64,000 nucleotides of DNA from PALSA-129 sp963842505 (GCA_963842505.1 CAWJGZ010000001.1:1922001-1986000); one strand, 5' to 3'. Shown: positions 16,195 to 25,284, counted from the first letter of the stretch. Notes: a model not told the origin generated them from the sequence alone. Numbers and translations: made by a program.

Positions 16195-16872
16195 TTACCA
16201 GATAAACGGAATCAGCCGGTATCGAACCCGGGCGGCGTACTCTGTGTAGCCTTCAAGGCCGCGCCGCAGTACCCGATCCTCCATGGCTGTCCGAAAACCG
16301 AGGGCGCCCGCAAGAACCAGCGAGGCTGCGAGGCCGTACCAGGAGCCCAGCACCAATGCACTCGCCGCCAGATAGATCAGTATGGCGGCGTAAAGCGGAT
16401 GCCGGACTATGGCGTATGGTCCGGTGGAAATCACCCTGTGCCCGCGCTCAGTCTGGACCTTCACAACCGCGGTCAGAAACGGATTCTCCCGAAACACGCG
16501 GCCGATCATCCAAAACGACAACACCATCAACGCCCCGCCGGCGCATTGCAGCCAGACCGCCATCACGGACCAGCGGAAGCGGACCGCATCCAGGCCCATC
16601 AGAGCCAGCCAGCCGCACCAGGCGACCGTCATGGCCAGAAGAAAGATACGGTCCCAGACCGGCTGCCCTTTTTGCGCACCAAATTTCATTCGCTCGGCGA
16701 GCAGCGCCGGATCGCGCCTTGCCAGCAGAAGGGTGATCCAAATGGCCCCGGTGAAGAACAGGATGAGGTACGCCCACGCGCCGGGCCAGCGGATAGTTCC
16801 CGCGGAGCCGAACAGCAGGGCCGAAATAATCAGAGCCTCCACCGCAAAAGTGATCGAGACCTTGACGCCCAT
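16195..16872 (-). CDS. Isoprenylcysteine carboxyl methyltransferase-like membrane protein
   Basis: The product has 225 residues with about five transmembrane helices. The C-terminal part carries the PEMT/ICMT signature: GHRVISTGPYAIVRHPLY (S-adenosylmethionine-binding, RHPxY) followed by LEGYTEYAARVRYRLIPFIW. The N-terminal FAVEALIISALLFGSAGTI and ALLAERMKFGAQ segments match bacterial members, which methylate lipids or small membrane substrates of unknown identity. It lies just downstream of a tiny basic protein on the same strand. The family call is firm; the substrate is not. Confidence 0.85.
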   Translation of the reverse strand: MGVKVSITFAVEALIISALLFGSAGTIRWPGAWAYLILFFTGAIWITLLLARRDPALLAERMKFGAQKGQPVWDRIFLLAMTVAWCGWLALMGLDAVRFRWSVMAVWLQCAGGALMVLSFWMIGRVFRENPFLTAVVKVQTERGHRVISTGPYAIVRHPLYAAILIYLAASALVLGSWYGLAASLVLAGALGFRTAMEDRVLRRGLEGYTEYAARVRYRLIPFIW

Positions 16873-16952
16873 AAAAGTTGTCTTTGCAATCCCAGGTCCA
16901 TTCGACGCTCATGAAAAACAGGCCGGCCGGGTGGTCCTGATCGAGCGGCGGG

Positions 16953-17090
16953 CTACAACTGGGCGCCGGTAGGGCGTTTCGGTGACCGGGAAGTGAGCTT
17001 CTTGCACAGCTCCCGGTTGCGTTCTCTGCGGGCAAGCCTGGCTTTGCGTATGCGGTGGAAGCGAGCTTTATCTCCATTGCGGGCTGACAT
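16953..17090 (-). CDS. Small basic conserved-type protein (45 aa)
   Basis: This minus-strand ATG at 17090 opens a 45-codon frame ending in TAG at 16953. It begins MSARNGDKARFHRIRKAR and continues LARRERNRELCKKLTSRS, ending KRPTGAQL. Twelve arginines and six lysines make it strongly basic, a likely RNA/DNA or ribosome-associated peptide. I recall very similar MSxRxGDKARF...RKxRxxRR...RELRK peptides in other acidobacterial genomes, but cannot search here. It is 81 bases upstream of the ICMT-like gene on the same strand and would be missed by a 60-residue cut-off. Confidence 0.6.
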   Translation of the reverse strand: MSARNGDKARFHRIRKARLARRERNRELCKKLTSRSPKRPTGAQL

Positions 17091-17157
17091 AGTGGTGCCT
17101 AAGAGTAGCAGAGATTGCAAGTCGGCGCATTGCCTTTGCGGAACGCGGCTCTGCTTT

Positions 17158-20100
17158 CTACTTGCCGGCGTCCAGGTGGTCCCAGTTTACGATGGCGTTG
17201 AAGGCCAGAGAGTAGGTGCCCTGGGTTTGCCAGCGCCAGAAGGGACGAATGGCGAACATCACGATGTGACCCTTGCCGAGCGGCGCGTCGATGGCGGCGG
17301 CGCGGCTTTGCAGGGCTTCTCCGCCGGCTAGCGTGCCGGAGAGCAACAGGTTGTCGGGATTGGAGGCGAACTGCAGGACCACGCGGGCGCGGTCTGCATT
17401 GGCTGCGCCGCCGCGGCCGCCGCCGAAGCCGCCACCACCGAAGCCGCCACGCCCAGCGGCAGCGGCGTCGGGTGCGCCGGGGGCGGCTGCGGCCACTGCT
17501 CCGCCACGGCCGCCACCACGGCCGCCACGGCCACCGCCGGCAGCGGGCGCCGCGGCTGTGGTTTCGGCGGCTGCGCCGAGATCGAGCGAAGAAGTGTGTA
17601 TGGGAGTGGCGTTGGGAGTGATGTTCTGGCCGATTACTTCACCGGAGGCGTCCACCCGGCCGGAGCCGCCGCGTCCTCCCCGGCCGCCGCCCGCGCCCGC
17701 CGTGCTGGCGTTGAAGACGGGATCCTGGTTGAAATAGACCGGAAGGTCGCTGCCATCGTAGCCGTAGGCGATGGGGCTCTTGAGATCGGTGAAGTTCGCG
17801 CGGAGGATGGTGCCGCGGGCGAATAAGTTCGTGGGATGCTCAACGGTCACGCCGGCGCCGAGATCGTATTCGGCCATCATGGAGGCGGTGGAGGCTTCGG
17901 TGATCAAAGCGCCGCCTTCCTGGACGAACCTGGAGAGTTCCAGCAGGCCTTCAAAGCCCATGCCGCCGCGGATGTCGTCGCTGGAATCGAGCGCGCCTAA
18001 GTGGGGCGTCAGCTCGGTCTTCTTATAAGGGATGGGCGTGTTCCCGCCCACGCCGGCCATAATGGATTGGGCGTTGCCGCCGACGTGGGGGAAAATAATG
18101 ACATCGTACTTACTGCGCAGGTTACCGTCTTTCAGGTTCTTATCGGCAAAGTAAGTGTAGGGGATGCCGTAGTAATCGAGCGCCGCGCGGACCCAGCCTT
18201 CATCCTGCGTGCGGGACCAGGAGTGGACGTAGCCGATGCGGGGGATGGTGAGCGGGTGCGTCTTGATGGAGGGAGCGGCGGCCACGGCCCACGCGGAAAG
18301 GCCAAGATCCTTGATCTGCGGTTCCAGGCGGGCGCGATCGGCGTTCGGAATGATGAAGGAGCCGGCGCGGAACTTGTGGCCCGCCAGTTCGAAATCCTCC
18401 TCGGCGGCCAGCATGTGGACATCCTTGTTTTTGAAGCGGAAGGCGGTGAGGTTGTTGTCCCCGGTATGTTCCACGATCAGGGTGGAACCGGAGCCATCGA
18501 TGCCGCCGGCGGCTTTGGCGTCGGAGGTGATCATGGACATGGGCTGCGAGAGCACGGTGGCATCGGTGAGCGGGACAAGCTTGACGTCGCGCATGTACTG
18601 CATGGTCCAGCCGGTATCGTCGTAGGGATTGGGGTTGCCGACCGGATAGTTTTGAATGGCGAAGTACATGTCGGCGAGGGTGCGGTAAGGCTGGTCGCCG
18701 CGGATGACGTAATCGCCGGCGGCGACGGCGACGGAGCCGGCTTTGAAAGCGGCCGAGGCGCGGTGAACTTCGACGCCCTGCGTGCGGAGGTCGTTGACCA
18801 TGTCGGCGGCATCGGCCTTGCGGCGCTGGCCGGCTGGAATCAACCAGGCATAAGTGGGGCCATTAGTGCCCTTTTCGATGGCCCGCTTGTTCTTCATGTA
18901 GTAGTTTTCGAGATACAGCTCCTTATTCCTGGCCACTTGGTTCATAGCGAAGAGAATGGCGGATTCCTGGATGTTGGTGTTATTGCGCGGGCCCCATTTG
19001 ATGGAGGGCAGCGGCGGATTGGGGCGGTACCATTCGCGGCTGGTGGCCGTGGCGCCGAGAGTCAGGTTGGGATTGAGATCGGGACCGTAACTCTGAACTT
19101 CATAGAAGCGGCCGAAAGAATTGTGAGTGAGTGCAATCCAGAAAAGGTAATTGGGTGTCCAGCCGTCGTAAAAACCGTAAGTCCAGACGCCGGGGACGCC
19201 GCGCTTGGCCATCTCCATGACTTCGGTTTCACCAAGGAGCCACCATTCGTCGATGGCAATGGGATCGAGGGAGACGTTGTAAGGGCCGGTCCCGGTGGAG
19301 ATGTAGAGATACGACTGGGCTTCATGCAAGTCGTGGAGGATGGTGGGGTGCCAGTCAAGCACGGCGCGCGTGAAGCTCTGCGTGCACTTGAGCAACTGAC
19401 CCATGCCATCGCGGTTATTGTCGTGCTGGACGTACTTGCCCCAGTACATCATGAGGGAATTGCGCGGCACGCCGGTTTTCTTGGAAGCGTAGTAGGCGTC
19501 GACGACTTTTTCGCGGCCATCCACTTCGATGACCGGAGTGATCATCACGATGGCATTGTTGCGGATGGTCTGGATGAAGGGCGTTTCCTCCACGATCAGC
19601 CGGTAGGCCAACTCGATCAACATTTCTGGCCCGCCGGTTTCGGGCGAGTGGATGCCGCTGGCCGCGTAATAAACAGGCTTGGCCGTGTGGAAGAGCTCCT
19701 TGGCCTGGTCGGGCGTGATCTTGCGCGGGTCACCGAGCTGGGCGAGCATTCCTTTGTATTTGTCGAGTTGCGCGATGGTGGCTTCGTCCGCAATAACCAG
19801 GGCCACCTGGTCGCGGCCTTCCTCCGAGGTGCCGATCTTCCAGAACTTGGCGCGGGGGGAAGCTGTGGCCAGGGCTTCGTAATAGCGTTCGATATCGGCG
19901 GCGTAGGTGAGCTCGCCAGGCGTGCCGGGAATGCGGCCGAAAAACTTGAGCGGAGAGGGAACTGTATCGGAGGCGGGTATGTGATCCACCAGTTCGGTGG
20001 AGACACGCGGATCCTGCAAGTACTCCTTGATGAGCTTGGTGTACTCTTCGTCGATTTTCTGGGGCGCGGCGGCAGCGGCGGCCGGCGCGGCCTTGGCGCC

Positions 20101-20184
20101 TTTCTTGGCTTGAGCAAAAGCCGGAGCGGTGGCGAAGGCCAGGGCGGCGAGCGCACTAGCGGCGATAGTAAAGCCGAGCTTCAT
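17158..20184 (-). CDS. Secreted M14-family zinc carboxypeptidase-like protein
   Basis: The product has 1008 residues from MKLGFTIAASALAALAFA (signal peptide); AAAGGACTGACTCT precedes this ATG, so the longer start at 20211 is rejected. The M14 peptidase domain covers about 85-420. Zinc ligands H179 and E182 lie in GIHSPETGGPEM, with a later DLHEAQSYLY supplying the third histidine. A C-terminal domain (about 620-1008) resembles class I glutamine-amidotransferase-like folds often attached to these peptidases. It is interrupted by two Gly/Arg/Ala-rich tracts (around 17665-17690 and 17400-17560). It acts outside the cytoplasm on peptides. It is divergent from the amidohydrolase at 20536. Confidence 0.85.
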   Translation of the reverse strand: MKLGFTIAASALAALAFATAPAFAQAKKGAKAAPAAAAAAPQKIDEEYTKLIKEYLQDPRVSTELVDHIPASDTVPSPLKFFGRIPGTPGELTYAADIERYYEALATASPRAKFWKIGTSEEGRDQVALVIADEATIAQLDKYKGMLAQLGDPRKITPDQAKELFHTAKPVYYAASGIHSPETGGPEMLIELAYRLIVEETPFIQTIRNNAIVMITPVIEVDGREKVVDAYYASKKTGVPRNSLMMYWGKYVQHDNNRDGMGQLLKCTQSFTRAVLDWHPTILHDLHEAQSYLYISTGTGPYNVSLDPIAIDEWWLLGETEVMEMAKRGVPGVWTYGFYDGWTPNYLFWIALTHNSFGRFYEVQSYGPDLNPNLTLGATATSREWYRPNPPLPSIKWGPRNNTNIQESAILFAMNQVARNKELYLENYYMKNKRAIEKGTNGPTYAWLIPAGQRRKADAADMVNDLRTQGVEVHRASAAFKAGSVAVAAGDYVIRGDQPYRTLADMYFAIQNYPVGNPNPYDDTGWTMQYMRDVKLVPLTDATVLSQPMSMITSDAKAAGGIDGSGSTLIVEHTGDNNLTAFRFKNKDVHMLAAEEDFELAGHKFRAGSFIIPNADRARLEPQIKDLGLSAWAVAAAPSIKTHPLTIPRIGYVHSWSRTQDEGWVRAALDYYGIPYTYFADKNLKDGNLRSKYDVIIFPHVGGNAQSIMAGVGGNTPIPYKKTELTPHLGALDSSDDIRGGMGFEGLLELSRFVQEGGALITEASTASMMAEYDLGAGVTVEHPTNLFARGTILRANFTDLKSPIAYGYDGSDLPVYFNQDPVFNASTAGAGGGRGGRGGSGRVDASGEVIGQNITPNATPIHTSSLDLGAAAETTAAAPAAGGGRGGRGGGRGGAVAAAAPGAPDAAAAGRGGFGGGGFGGGRGGAANADRARVVLQFASNPDNLLLSGTLAGGEALQSRAAAIDAPLGKGHIVMFAIRPFWRWQTQGTYSLAFNAIVNWDHLDAGK

Positions 20185-20406
20185 AGAGTCAGTCCTTTCC
20201 CGGGATCTCATGAGTGATATCGCGTTCCTGGGCTGGTGTCAACCGCGGGGAAGAATTTGGATTCACCGCCGAGACGCGGGGACGCGGAGAAAACGAGAGA
20301 GGAGTAAGATCCTGGTTGCCGGCTCCGTCACACGAGCCGGTTCCGGCCTTTCTCCGCGTATCGGCGTCTCCACGGTAAGCAGATTCCGAGCTTATTCTAT
20401 TTGTAG

Positions 20407-20523
20407 TGGACAACCCATGAGACTTACGAGGGCGACCACATCAATCATGTAGCGGAGCGAATTGAGAAGAACGTGATGCCGTTCTTTTCGAAAAACCTGG
20501 CGTTCCAGCCGGAGCGCCGCTAA
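20407..20523 (+). pseudogene. C-terminal remnant of an esterase-type alpha/beta hydrolase
   Basis: An open stretch after the TAG at 20404 reads THETYEGDHINHVAERIEK and then NVMPFFSKNLAFQPERR before TAA at 20521. The YEGDH...R.E..V.PFFS..L.F pattern is the usual C-terminus of exported putative esterases (alpha/beta hydrolase fold) in these bacteria, including the catalytic histidine. No start codon or N-terminal domain is recognisable upstream. It ends 12 bases before the amidohydrolase ATG, so it is likely the scar of a deleted upstream operon partner. Confidence 0.5.
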
Positions 20524-20535
20524 AGGAGAAAGCCG

Positions 20536-21840
20536 ATGGGATGGAAACGGATTGTGGCGGCCTGCCTGATGACTGCGGTGGGCGCGGCGGTGGCGACGGC
20601 GCAGCGGGGCGGCGGGCGCGGGCCGTCCACCACCTATGTGCTAAAACCGGCGCGGGTCTTTGATGGCGATACGATGCATGAAGGCTGGGCCGTGCGGGTG
20701 ACGGGCGACCGCATCGAGAGCGTGGGACCGGCGTCGGGGATCGACGCGGCCAACGCGAAGGTGGTGGAACTGCCGGACACCACCTTGCTGCCGGGGCTGG
20801 TGGAAGGCCACTCGCACGTGATGCTGCACGCCTACAACGAAACGCCGTGGGTCGACCAGGTGGCGCACGACGGACTGGCGCTGCGGACGGCGCGCGCGGT
20901 GAACCATCTGCGAGCGACGCTGATGGCGGGGTTCACCACGATTCGCGACCTGGGCACGGAAGGCGCCGGCTACGCCGACGTGGAGCTGAAGCAGGCGGTG
21001 AACCAGGGAATCATACCGGGACCGAGAATGTTGTGCTCGACGCGCGCGATTGTGGCGACGGGAAGCTACCAGCCGAAAGGATTCGCGCTCGAATGGCGCG
21101 TGCCGCAAGGCGCCGAAGAGGCCGATGGCGTAGACAGCCTGACGCGCGTGGTGCGCGACCAGATTGGGCACGGAGCGGACTGGATCAAGATGTATGGAGA
21201 TTATCGTTGGGGTCCCGCGCCGGGCGCGCACCCGACGTTCTCGCTGGCGGAAATGAAGCTGGCGGTGGAGACGGCGGCCAGCGCGGGCGTGCCCGTGTCG
21301 GTCCACACCAGCACGCCGGAAGGCATGCGGCGGGCAATCCTGGCGGGAGTGGAGACGATTGAGCACGGCGATGGAGGGACGCCGGAGATTTTCAAAATGA
21401 TGGTGGAGCACCACGTGGCGCTGTGCCCCACGTTGGCGGCGGGCGACGCCACGGCGCAGTATGCCGGATGGCGCAAGGGCCAGGGGACGGAACCGCGGAA
21501 CATCACCGCCAAGCGCGCCAGCTTCAAAGCGGCGCTGGATGCGGGGGTGACCATCCTGAGCGGCAGCGACATTGGAGTGTTCCCGCACGGCGAGAACGCG
21601 CGCGAAATTGAGCTGATGGTGGATTACGGGATGCCGGTGGTGGAGGCGCTGAAGGCGGCGACCTCGGTGGCCGGGCGCGTCCTGCACTTGGACATCGGGC
21701 AGGTGAAGCAGGGCATGTACGCGGATTTGATCGCAGTGGACGGGGATCCCACCAAGGAGATCGCCGCGCTGCGGCGCGTGAAGTTCGTGATGAAGGCCGG
21801 GACGGTGTATAAGTCCCCGGGTGTCCAGCCGGCGAATTAG
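20536..21840 (+). CDS. Secreted metal-dependent amidohydrolase (imidazolonepropionase-like)
   Basis: The product has 434 residues; AAAGGAGAAAGCCG precedes the ATG. A signal peptide (MGWKRIVAACLMTAVGAAVATA) is followed by a small beta-sandwich and a TIM barrel. Metal ligands are visible as HSH in LPGLVEGHSHVMLH. A carboxylated-lysine candidate lies in GADWIKMYGDYRWG, then HTSTPEGMRRAI and EHGDGGTPE histidines, and the catalytic Asp in SGSDIGVFPHGENAR. Related exported enzymes cleave Xaa-Pro or cyclic dipeptides, which would fit the divergent M14 peptidase next door. This is inference from context. Confidence 0.88.
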   Translation: MGWKRIVAACLMTAVGAAVATAQRGGGRGPSTTYVLKPARVFDGDTMHEGWAVRVTGDRIESVGPASGIDAANAKVVELPDTTLLPGLVEGHSHVMLHAYNETPWVDQVAHDGLALRTARAVNHLRATLMAGFTTIRDLGTEGAGYADVELKQAVNQGIIPGPRMLCSTRAIVATGSYQPKGFALEWRVPQGAEEADGVDSLTRVVRDQIGHGADWIKMYGDYRWGPAPGAHPTFSLAEMKLAVETAASAGVPVSVHTSTPEGMRRAILAGVETIEHGDGGTPEIFKMMVEHHVALCPTLAAGDATAQYAGWRKGQGTEPRNITAKRASFKAALDAGVTILSGSDIGVFPHGENAREIELMVDYGMPVVEALKAATSVAGRVLHLDIGQVKQGMYADLIAVDGDPTKEIAALRRVKFVMKAGTVYKSPGVQPAN

Positions 21841-21857
21841 TTCCCGGCGGAACCTCT

Positions 21858-23837
21858 CTACAACAGGCGGAAATTGACCTCGATCATAGCCTGCACCGGG
21901 ACGGGAAGGCCGTCCCGCGTGCCGGGTTTGAATTGCCACTGCGTGACGGCGTCGAGGGCCTTTTCGTCGAGACCAAAGCCGATGCTGCGCATCAGGGTGA
22001 TGACGGAGGCGTGGCCATCGACGCCAATCACGACGCTGAGTACGCAAGTGCCCTGAATCTTGCCGACTCTGGCCTCTTGGGAATACTCGGGCTCTACCTT
22101 GAAGACGAGAACCGGTGCGGTGACGCCGTTGCCGACGCGGGAGGGCGTGGTTGCCATGGTGTGCCGGGGCGACAGTTCCGCGATGTGACCCTTGCGGATG
22201 GCGACGGCTGAATCCGCCATGGCATCGGCTTCACCGATTCGGGATTGCTTGCGCATGAGCTGGGCGTACGTCTCCATCACGAGAGCCGCATCGCTAGAGC
22301 CGGATTTGACGGCGCCGAGAGCCTGCAGATAATAGGATTCGGCCATGCCGGCCATGTCCTGAGCGAGTGAGATATTGCCCTTCAGCAGGAGCGCGCGAGC
22401 GCCCAACGAACCGGTGGGAGCGAGCGCCAAAGCGTGTTGCGCCAAGGCTTCGGATTGCTGGTAGTCTTTTAAGCCGAGCGCGCGGCCGGACAGAAACAGG
22501 AGCGCCGGCACAATTTCAGGGGAATCTCCCAACGCGATGGCGCGGGAATAATAATCTTCGGCCGGGCCGTTCTGGCCCAGTTTGGCCGCCAGGTCGCCGA
22601 GTTTCAGCAGGCCGGTGGCGTAAGAAGCGCTCTGCTGTCCGGCCACCTCTTCGCGAATGGCGAGGGCGCTTTCGAGGGCCTTCTGAGCGGTCTCATACTG
22701 GCGGAGCTTTTCCAGATTCTGCGCGGCCTGGTCGAGGGCATCGTAATTCTTTTGCGCTACGGCGGTGCGGAAGACGACCTGAATGTCGGGAGCTTTCGGG
22801 TCGACGGGATCCTGAGCGCGGAGTGCGGCCAGGGGAGCGGCCAAAGCGACGGCTACCAGGGCGGCGGTTAAGGCTGAGACGCGGCTGGGGTGGGTCCGGT
22901 CGGCGGCGGAATCGAGGATGGCGAGGAGGCGGCCTTCCAGATTGGAGCGGCGCGCCATGGCCACCGCGGCGGATGCGGCGGGCGCGAACTGCAGCGACCG
23001 TGCCACTTCGAGGAGATGGCCGGCGTACTCGGCGGCGGGCTCGCCGGCGGTGAGGACCAGGTCATCGGCGGCGCGCTCGCGCTCCTTGAGGAACTGGCGC
23101 CAGGCAAACCAGGCGAGAGGATTCCACCAGAACAGAGAGACGGCGATGCGGGCCAGCAGGTGGGTGGCGCCATCGGCGCGGCGGACGTGAGCGAGCTCGT
23201 GGAGCAGCACCATGCGGCGGCGCTCTTCGGTCCAGGCCTGGGCGCAGGCCGGAATGAGGATGGTGGGGCGGCGGAGTCCGAAGGCCATGGGCATGGCGCC
23301 GGCGGAAGTTTCGAGGACCTCGACGGGGCGGCCGATACCGAGCGCGCGGGCGAGCGAACGGGGCGCTTCCGGCGATGGATAAGGACGGGCGGCGCGGCGG
23401 ATGCGGCAGAGCATGGCGTAGGCCACCAGCATCTGGGCGAGTGCCAGCGCCGTACCGGCAGTCCAGAGAAGCATCAGGCAGAGAGCCGGGTCGAGGCGCC
23501 ACGGGGCGGTGTGAGCGGGCGCGGCGGGACGGATGGCAGGCGATGCGGCGCGAGTGACTGGGCCGCCGGCGGAGGCATGCGCGTCGGCTTGAAATGTGAT
23601 GCCGGGCGCGGCGGCGAGCAGTCCGCCGGTAGGCACGCGCAGAGCGGGCAGGGAAATGGAAAGCAGAGGCAGCGCTACCAGCGCGGCCGCCGCGGCCGTC
23701 CATACCAAGTGACGCGCGGCCGCCGAGCGTTTGCGCAGAGCCAGCGCCATCAACCAGGCAGCGCAGAGGACTGCGATGCTCTTCAGTGCCGCGCCCAGAA
23801 ACATGGCGGACCATGCCGATTCGCTGACTACGAGCAT
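21858..23837 (-). CDS. BlaR1-like M56 metallopeptidase with TPRs and TonB C-terminal domain
   Basis: The product has 659 residues. N-terminal membrane helices surround an M56 zinc peptidase motif, LLHELAH (H213, E214, H217), as in BlaR1/MecR1 sensors. After a last helix (about 310-330), residues ~345-545 form Sel1/TPR-like repeats instead of a penicillin-binding sensor. Residues ~575-659 form a TonB_C domain (VKVEPEYSQEA-like start, then GFGLDEKALDAVTQWQFKPG). It directly follows the BlaI gene (stop and ATG adjacent), so it should cleave BlaI or a partner upon an envelope signal. The signal is unknown. Confidence 0.88.
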   Translation of the reverse strand: MLVVSESAWSAMFLGAALKSIAVLCAAWLMALALRKRSAAARHLVWTAAAAALVALPLLSISLPALRVPTGGLLAAAPGITFQADAHASAGGPVTRAASPAIRPAAPAHTAPWRLDPALCLMLLWTAGTALALAQMLVAYAMLCRIRRAARPYPSPEAPRSLARALGIGRPVEVLETSAGAMPMAFGLRRPTILIPACAQAWTEERRRMVLLHELAHVRRADGATHLLARIAVSLFWWNPLAWFAWRQFLKERERAADDLVLTAGEPAAEYAGHLLEVARSLQFAPAASAAVAMARRSNLEGRLLAILDSAADRTHPSRVSALTAALVAVALAAPLAALRAQDPVDPKAPDIQVVFRTAVAQKNYDALDQAAQNLEKLRQYETAQKALESALAIREEVAGQQSASYATGLLKLGDLAAKLGQNGPAEDYYSRAIALGDSPEIVPALLFLSGRALGLKDYQQSEALAQHALALAPTGSLGARALLLKGNISLAQDMAGMAESYYLQALGAVKSGSSDAALVMETYAQLMRKQSRIGEADAMADSAVAIRKGHIAELSPRHTMATTPSRVGNGVTAPVLVFKVEPEYSQEARVGKIQGTCVLSVVIGVDGHASVITLMRSIGFGLDEKALDAVTQWQFKPGTRDGLPVPVQAMIEVNFRLL

Positions 23838-24221
23838 TTACTTACCCTCTTTTCTCGCTTTGGCGATCATTTCGGACATGCGGTCCAGCTCTTCGCTGGT
23901 GAGCCGCGTGGAAGAGACGTCCAGCAGGGCCGCCACCACCTGATGAGGCGCGTCGGCAAAAAAGGTGTCGAGCAGATGCTTGACCGCGGAGCGTTTGGCC
24001 TTATCGCGCGCCACGGTGGGAACGTAAACGTACTTGAGACCTTCGGCCTGGTGCTTGACGTGGCCTTTCTCCTCGAGCACGCGCATCATGGCGCGGACGG
24101 CGGAATAGCCGGGCGGATCGGGCATGGCCTCGCGCACCTCGGTGACGGAGGCTTTGCCGCGCTGATAGAGGATCTCGATGATCTGGCGTTCGCGCCGGCT
24201 CAGCCCGGCGTGGACGCTCAT
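23838..24221 (-). CDS. BlaI/MecI/CopY-family transcriptional repressor
   Basis: The product has 127 residues from MSVHAGLSRRERQIIE; a longer frame from 24287 runs through the operator and is rejected. The winged-helix domain (about 5-75) contains QIIEILYQRGKASVTEV and YSAVRAMMRVLEEKGHVKH; the C-terminal dimerisation helices follow (KHLLDTFFADAPHQVVAALL). It represses its own operon until the membrane peptidase encoded next removes it. The stop codon TAA abuts the ATG of the peptidase gene. Confidence 0.93.
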   Translation of the reverse strand: MSVHAGLSRRERQIIEILYQRGKASVTEVREAMPDPPGYSAVRAMMRVLEEKGHVKHQAEGLKYVYVPTVARDKAKRSAVKHLLDTFFADAPHQVVAALLDVSSTRLTSEELDRMSEMIAKARKEGK

Positions 24222-24242
24222 GAGCGGAACTCCTGCTGCCAA

Positions 24243-24258
24243 TTTAGCATGTGCTAAA
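24243..24258. promoter_or_regulatory. Putative BlaI operator
   Basis: Perfect dyad TTTAGCA-TG-TGCTAAA, 21 bases upstream of the repressor ATG. A second half-site ATAGCAC follows at about 24262. Position and symmetry fit autorepression by the BlaI-type protein. Confidence 0.65.
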
Positions 24259-24301
24259 AAAATAGCACAAGCGGCGACTGGTGTCAAGAGAGAAATGCGG
24301 G

Positions 24302-25246
24302 CTAGCCCCGCGGCGCCATAACCAGGCCGGCGGCTCCCACAATGCCGGATTTATCGGCCACCTGCTGCTCCACCAGCGGAACCTCGCGGCCCAGCAGTCC
24401 GCGCGAACGCGTCCACACTTCTTCCTGCAACGGCGCCAGCAGGTCCGCGCCGGCGTCGGCTACGTGGCCGCCGATGATCACGATCTCCGGGTCGAAGATG
24501 TGGAGCAGCCCGGCGATGGCCGCGGCCAGGCTGCCGATGGCTTTGGCCACGATGGATTTGGAAAGCTCGTCGCCTTCGCTGGCCGCCTCAAAAATAGTGC
24601 GGCAGGTGGCCAATTGCGGCTGCTCGCGGAACAGTTTCCGCAGCACCGACGGGCAGCCGCGATGCACCGCGGCCCAGGCTTCGCCTTCGATGGCCTTTGC
24701 CGAAAAAAACGTTTCCAGACAGCCGCGGTTTCCGCAGGCGCAGGGCGGGCCGTCCGGGTCGATTGTCATGTGGCCGAGGTGGCCGGCCATGCCCGTATGG
24801 CCCCGCAACAAACGGCCGCCCACCAATGCCGCGCCGCCCACGCTTTTGCCCAGCGTGAGCATGACCACGTCCTGGTGGCCGCGCGCCGCGCCCCACACCA
24901 GTTCGCCAGCCAGCGCCACACGCGCGTCGTTGTCGGCGAAGACCGGCACATTGAGCGGCAGCCCGACCAGGTCGCTCAGCCGCAGCCCTTCCAGGTAATG
25001 CAGCGCGCCCGGCAGAATCTCCACCTCGGTATTCTGCTGGTTGATCAGTCCCTTGCAGCCGATGCCGACTCCCTCGGGCTGCGCCGTGGCTGCCGTCAGC
25101 CACTCGATGGCGTCGTGCAGCGACGGCACAAAGCCCTCCAGGTCGGGCGGCGTTTCGATGGTGCGCGACGCCAGAATGGCGCCATGGTTGTCTACCATGC
25201 CCGCCTTGATCTCGGTGCCACCAATATCGATGCCGAGTGCTAGCAA
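24302..25246 (-). CDS. ROK-family sugar kinase
   Basis: The product has 314 residues from a TTG start at 25246, chosen because GGAGGACACAG precedes it and the ROK phosphate-1 motif LGIDIGGTEIKAG then falls at the very N-terminus; an in-frame GTG at 25294 overlaps the neighbouring gene. The zinc-binding ROK signature HLGHMTIDPDGPPCACG with NRGCLETF lies at about 150-180, and IVIIGGHVADAGADLL is the adenosine motif. It probably phosphorylates glucose or a related hexose in the cytoplasm. Lack of an N-terminal winged helix argues against a ROK repressor. Confidence 0.9.
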   Translation of the reverse strand: MLALGIDIGGTEIKAGMVDNHGAILASRTIETPPDLEGFVPSLHDAIEWLTAATAQPEGVGIGCKGLINQQNTEVEILPGALHYLEGLRLSDLVGLPLNVPVFADNDARVALAGELVWGAARGHQDVVMLTLGKSVGGAALVGGRLLRGHTGMAGHLGHMTIDPDGPPCACGNRGCLETFFSAKAIEGEAWAAVHRGCPSVLRKLFREQPQLATCRTIFEAASEGDELSKSIVAKAIGSLAAAIAGLLHIFDPEIVIIGGHVADAGADLLAPLQEEVWTRSRGLLGREVPLVEQQVADKSGIVGAAGLVMAPRG

Positions 25247-25284
25247 CTGTGTCCTCCGCGATGGAATGCCATCTTTGAGTGTAG

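Noticed and set aside
18001..20217. 738-codon plus-strand open frame
   Set aside because: It lies antisense to the well-supported M14 peptidase gene and has no recognisable domain; a GC-bias artefact.
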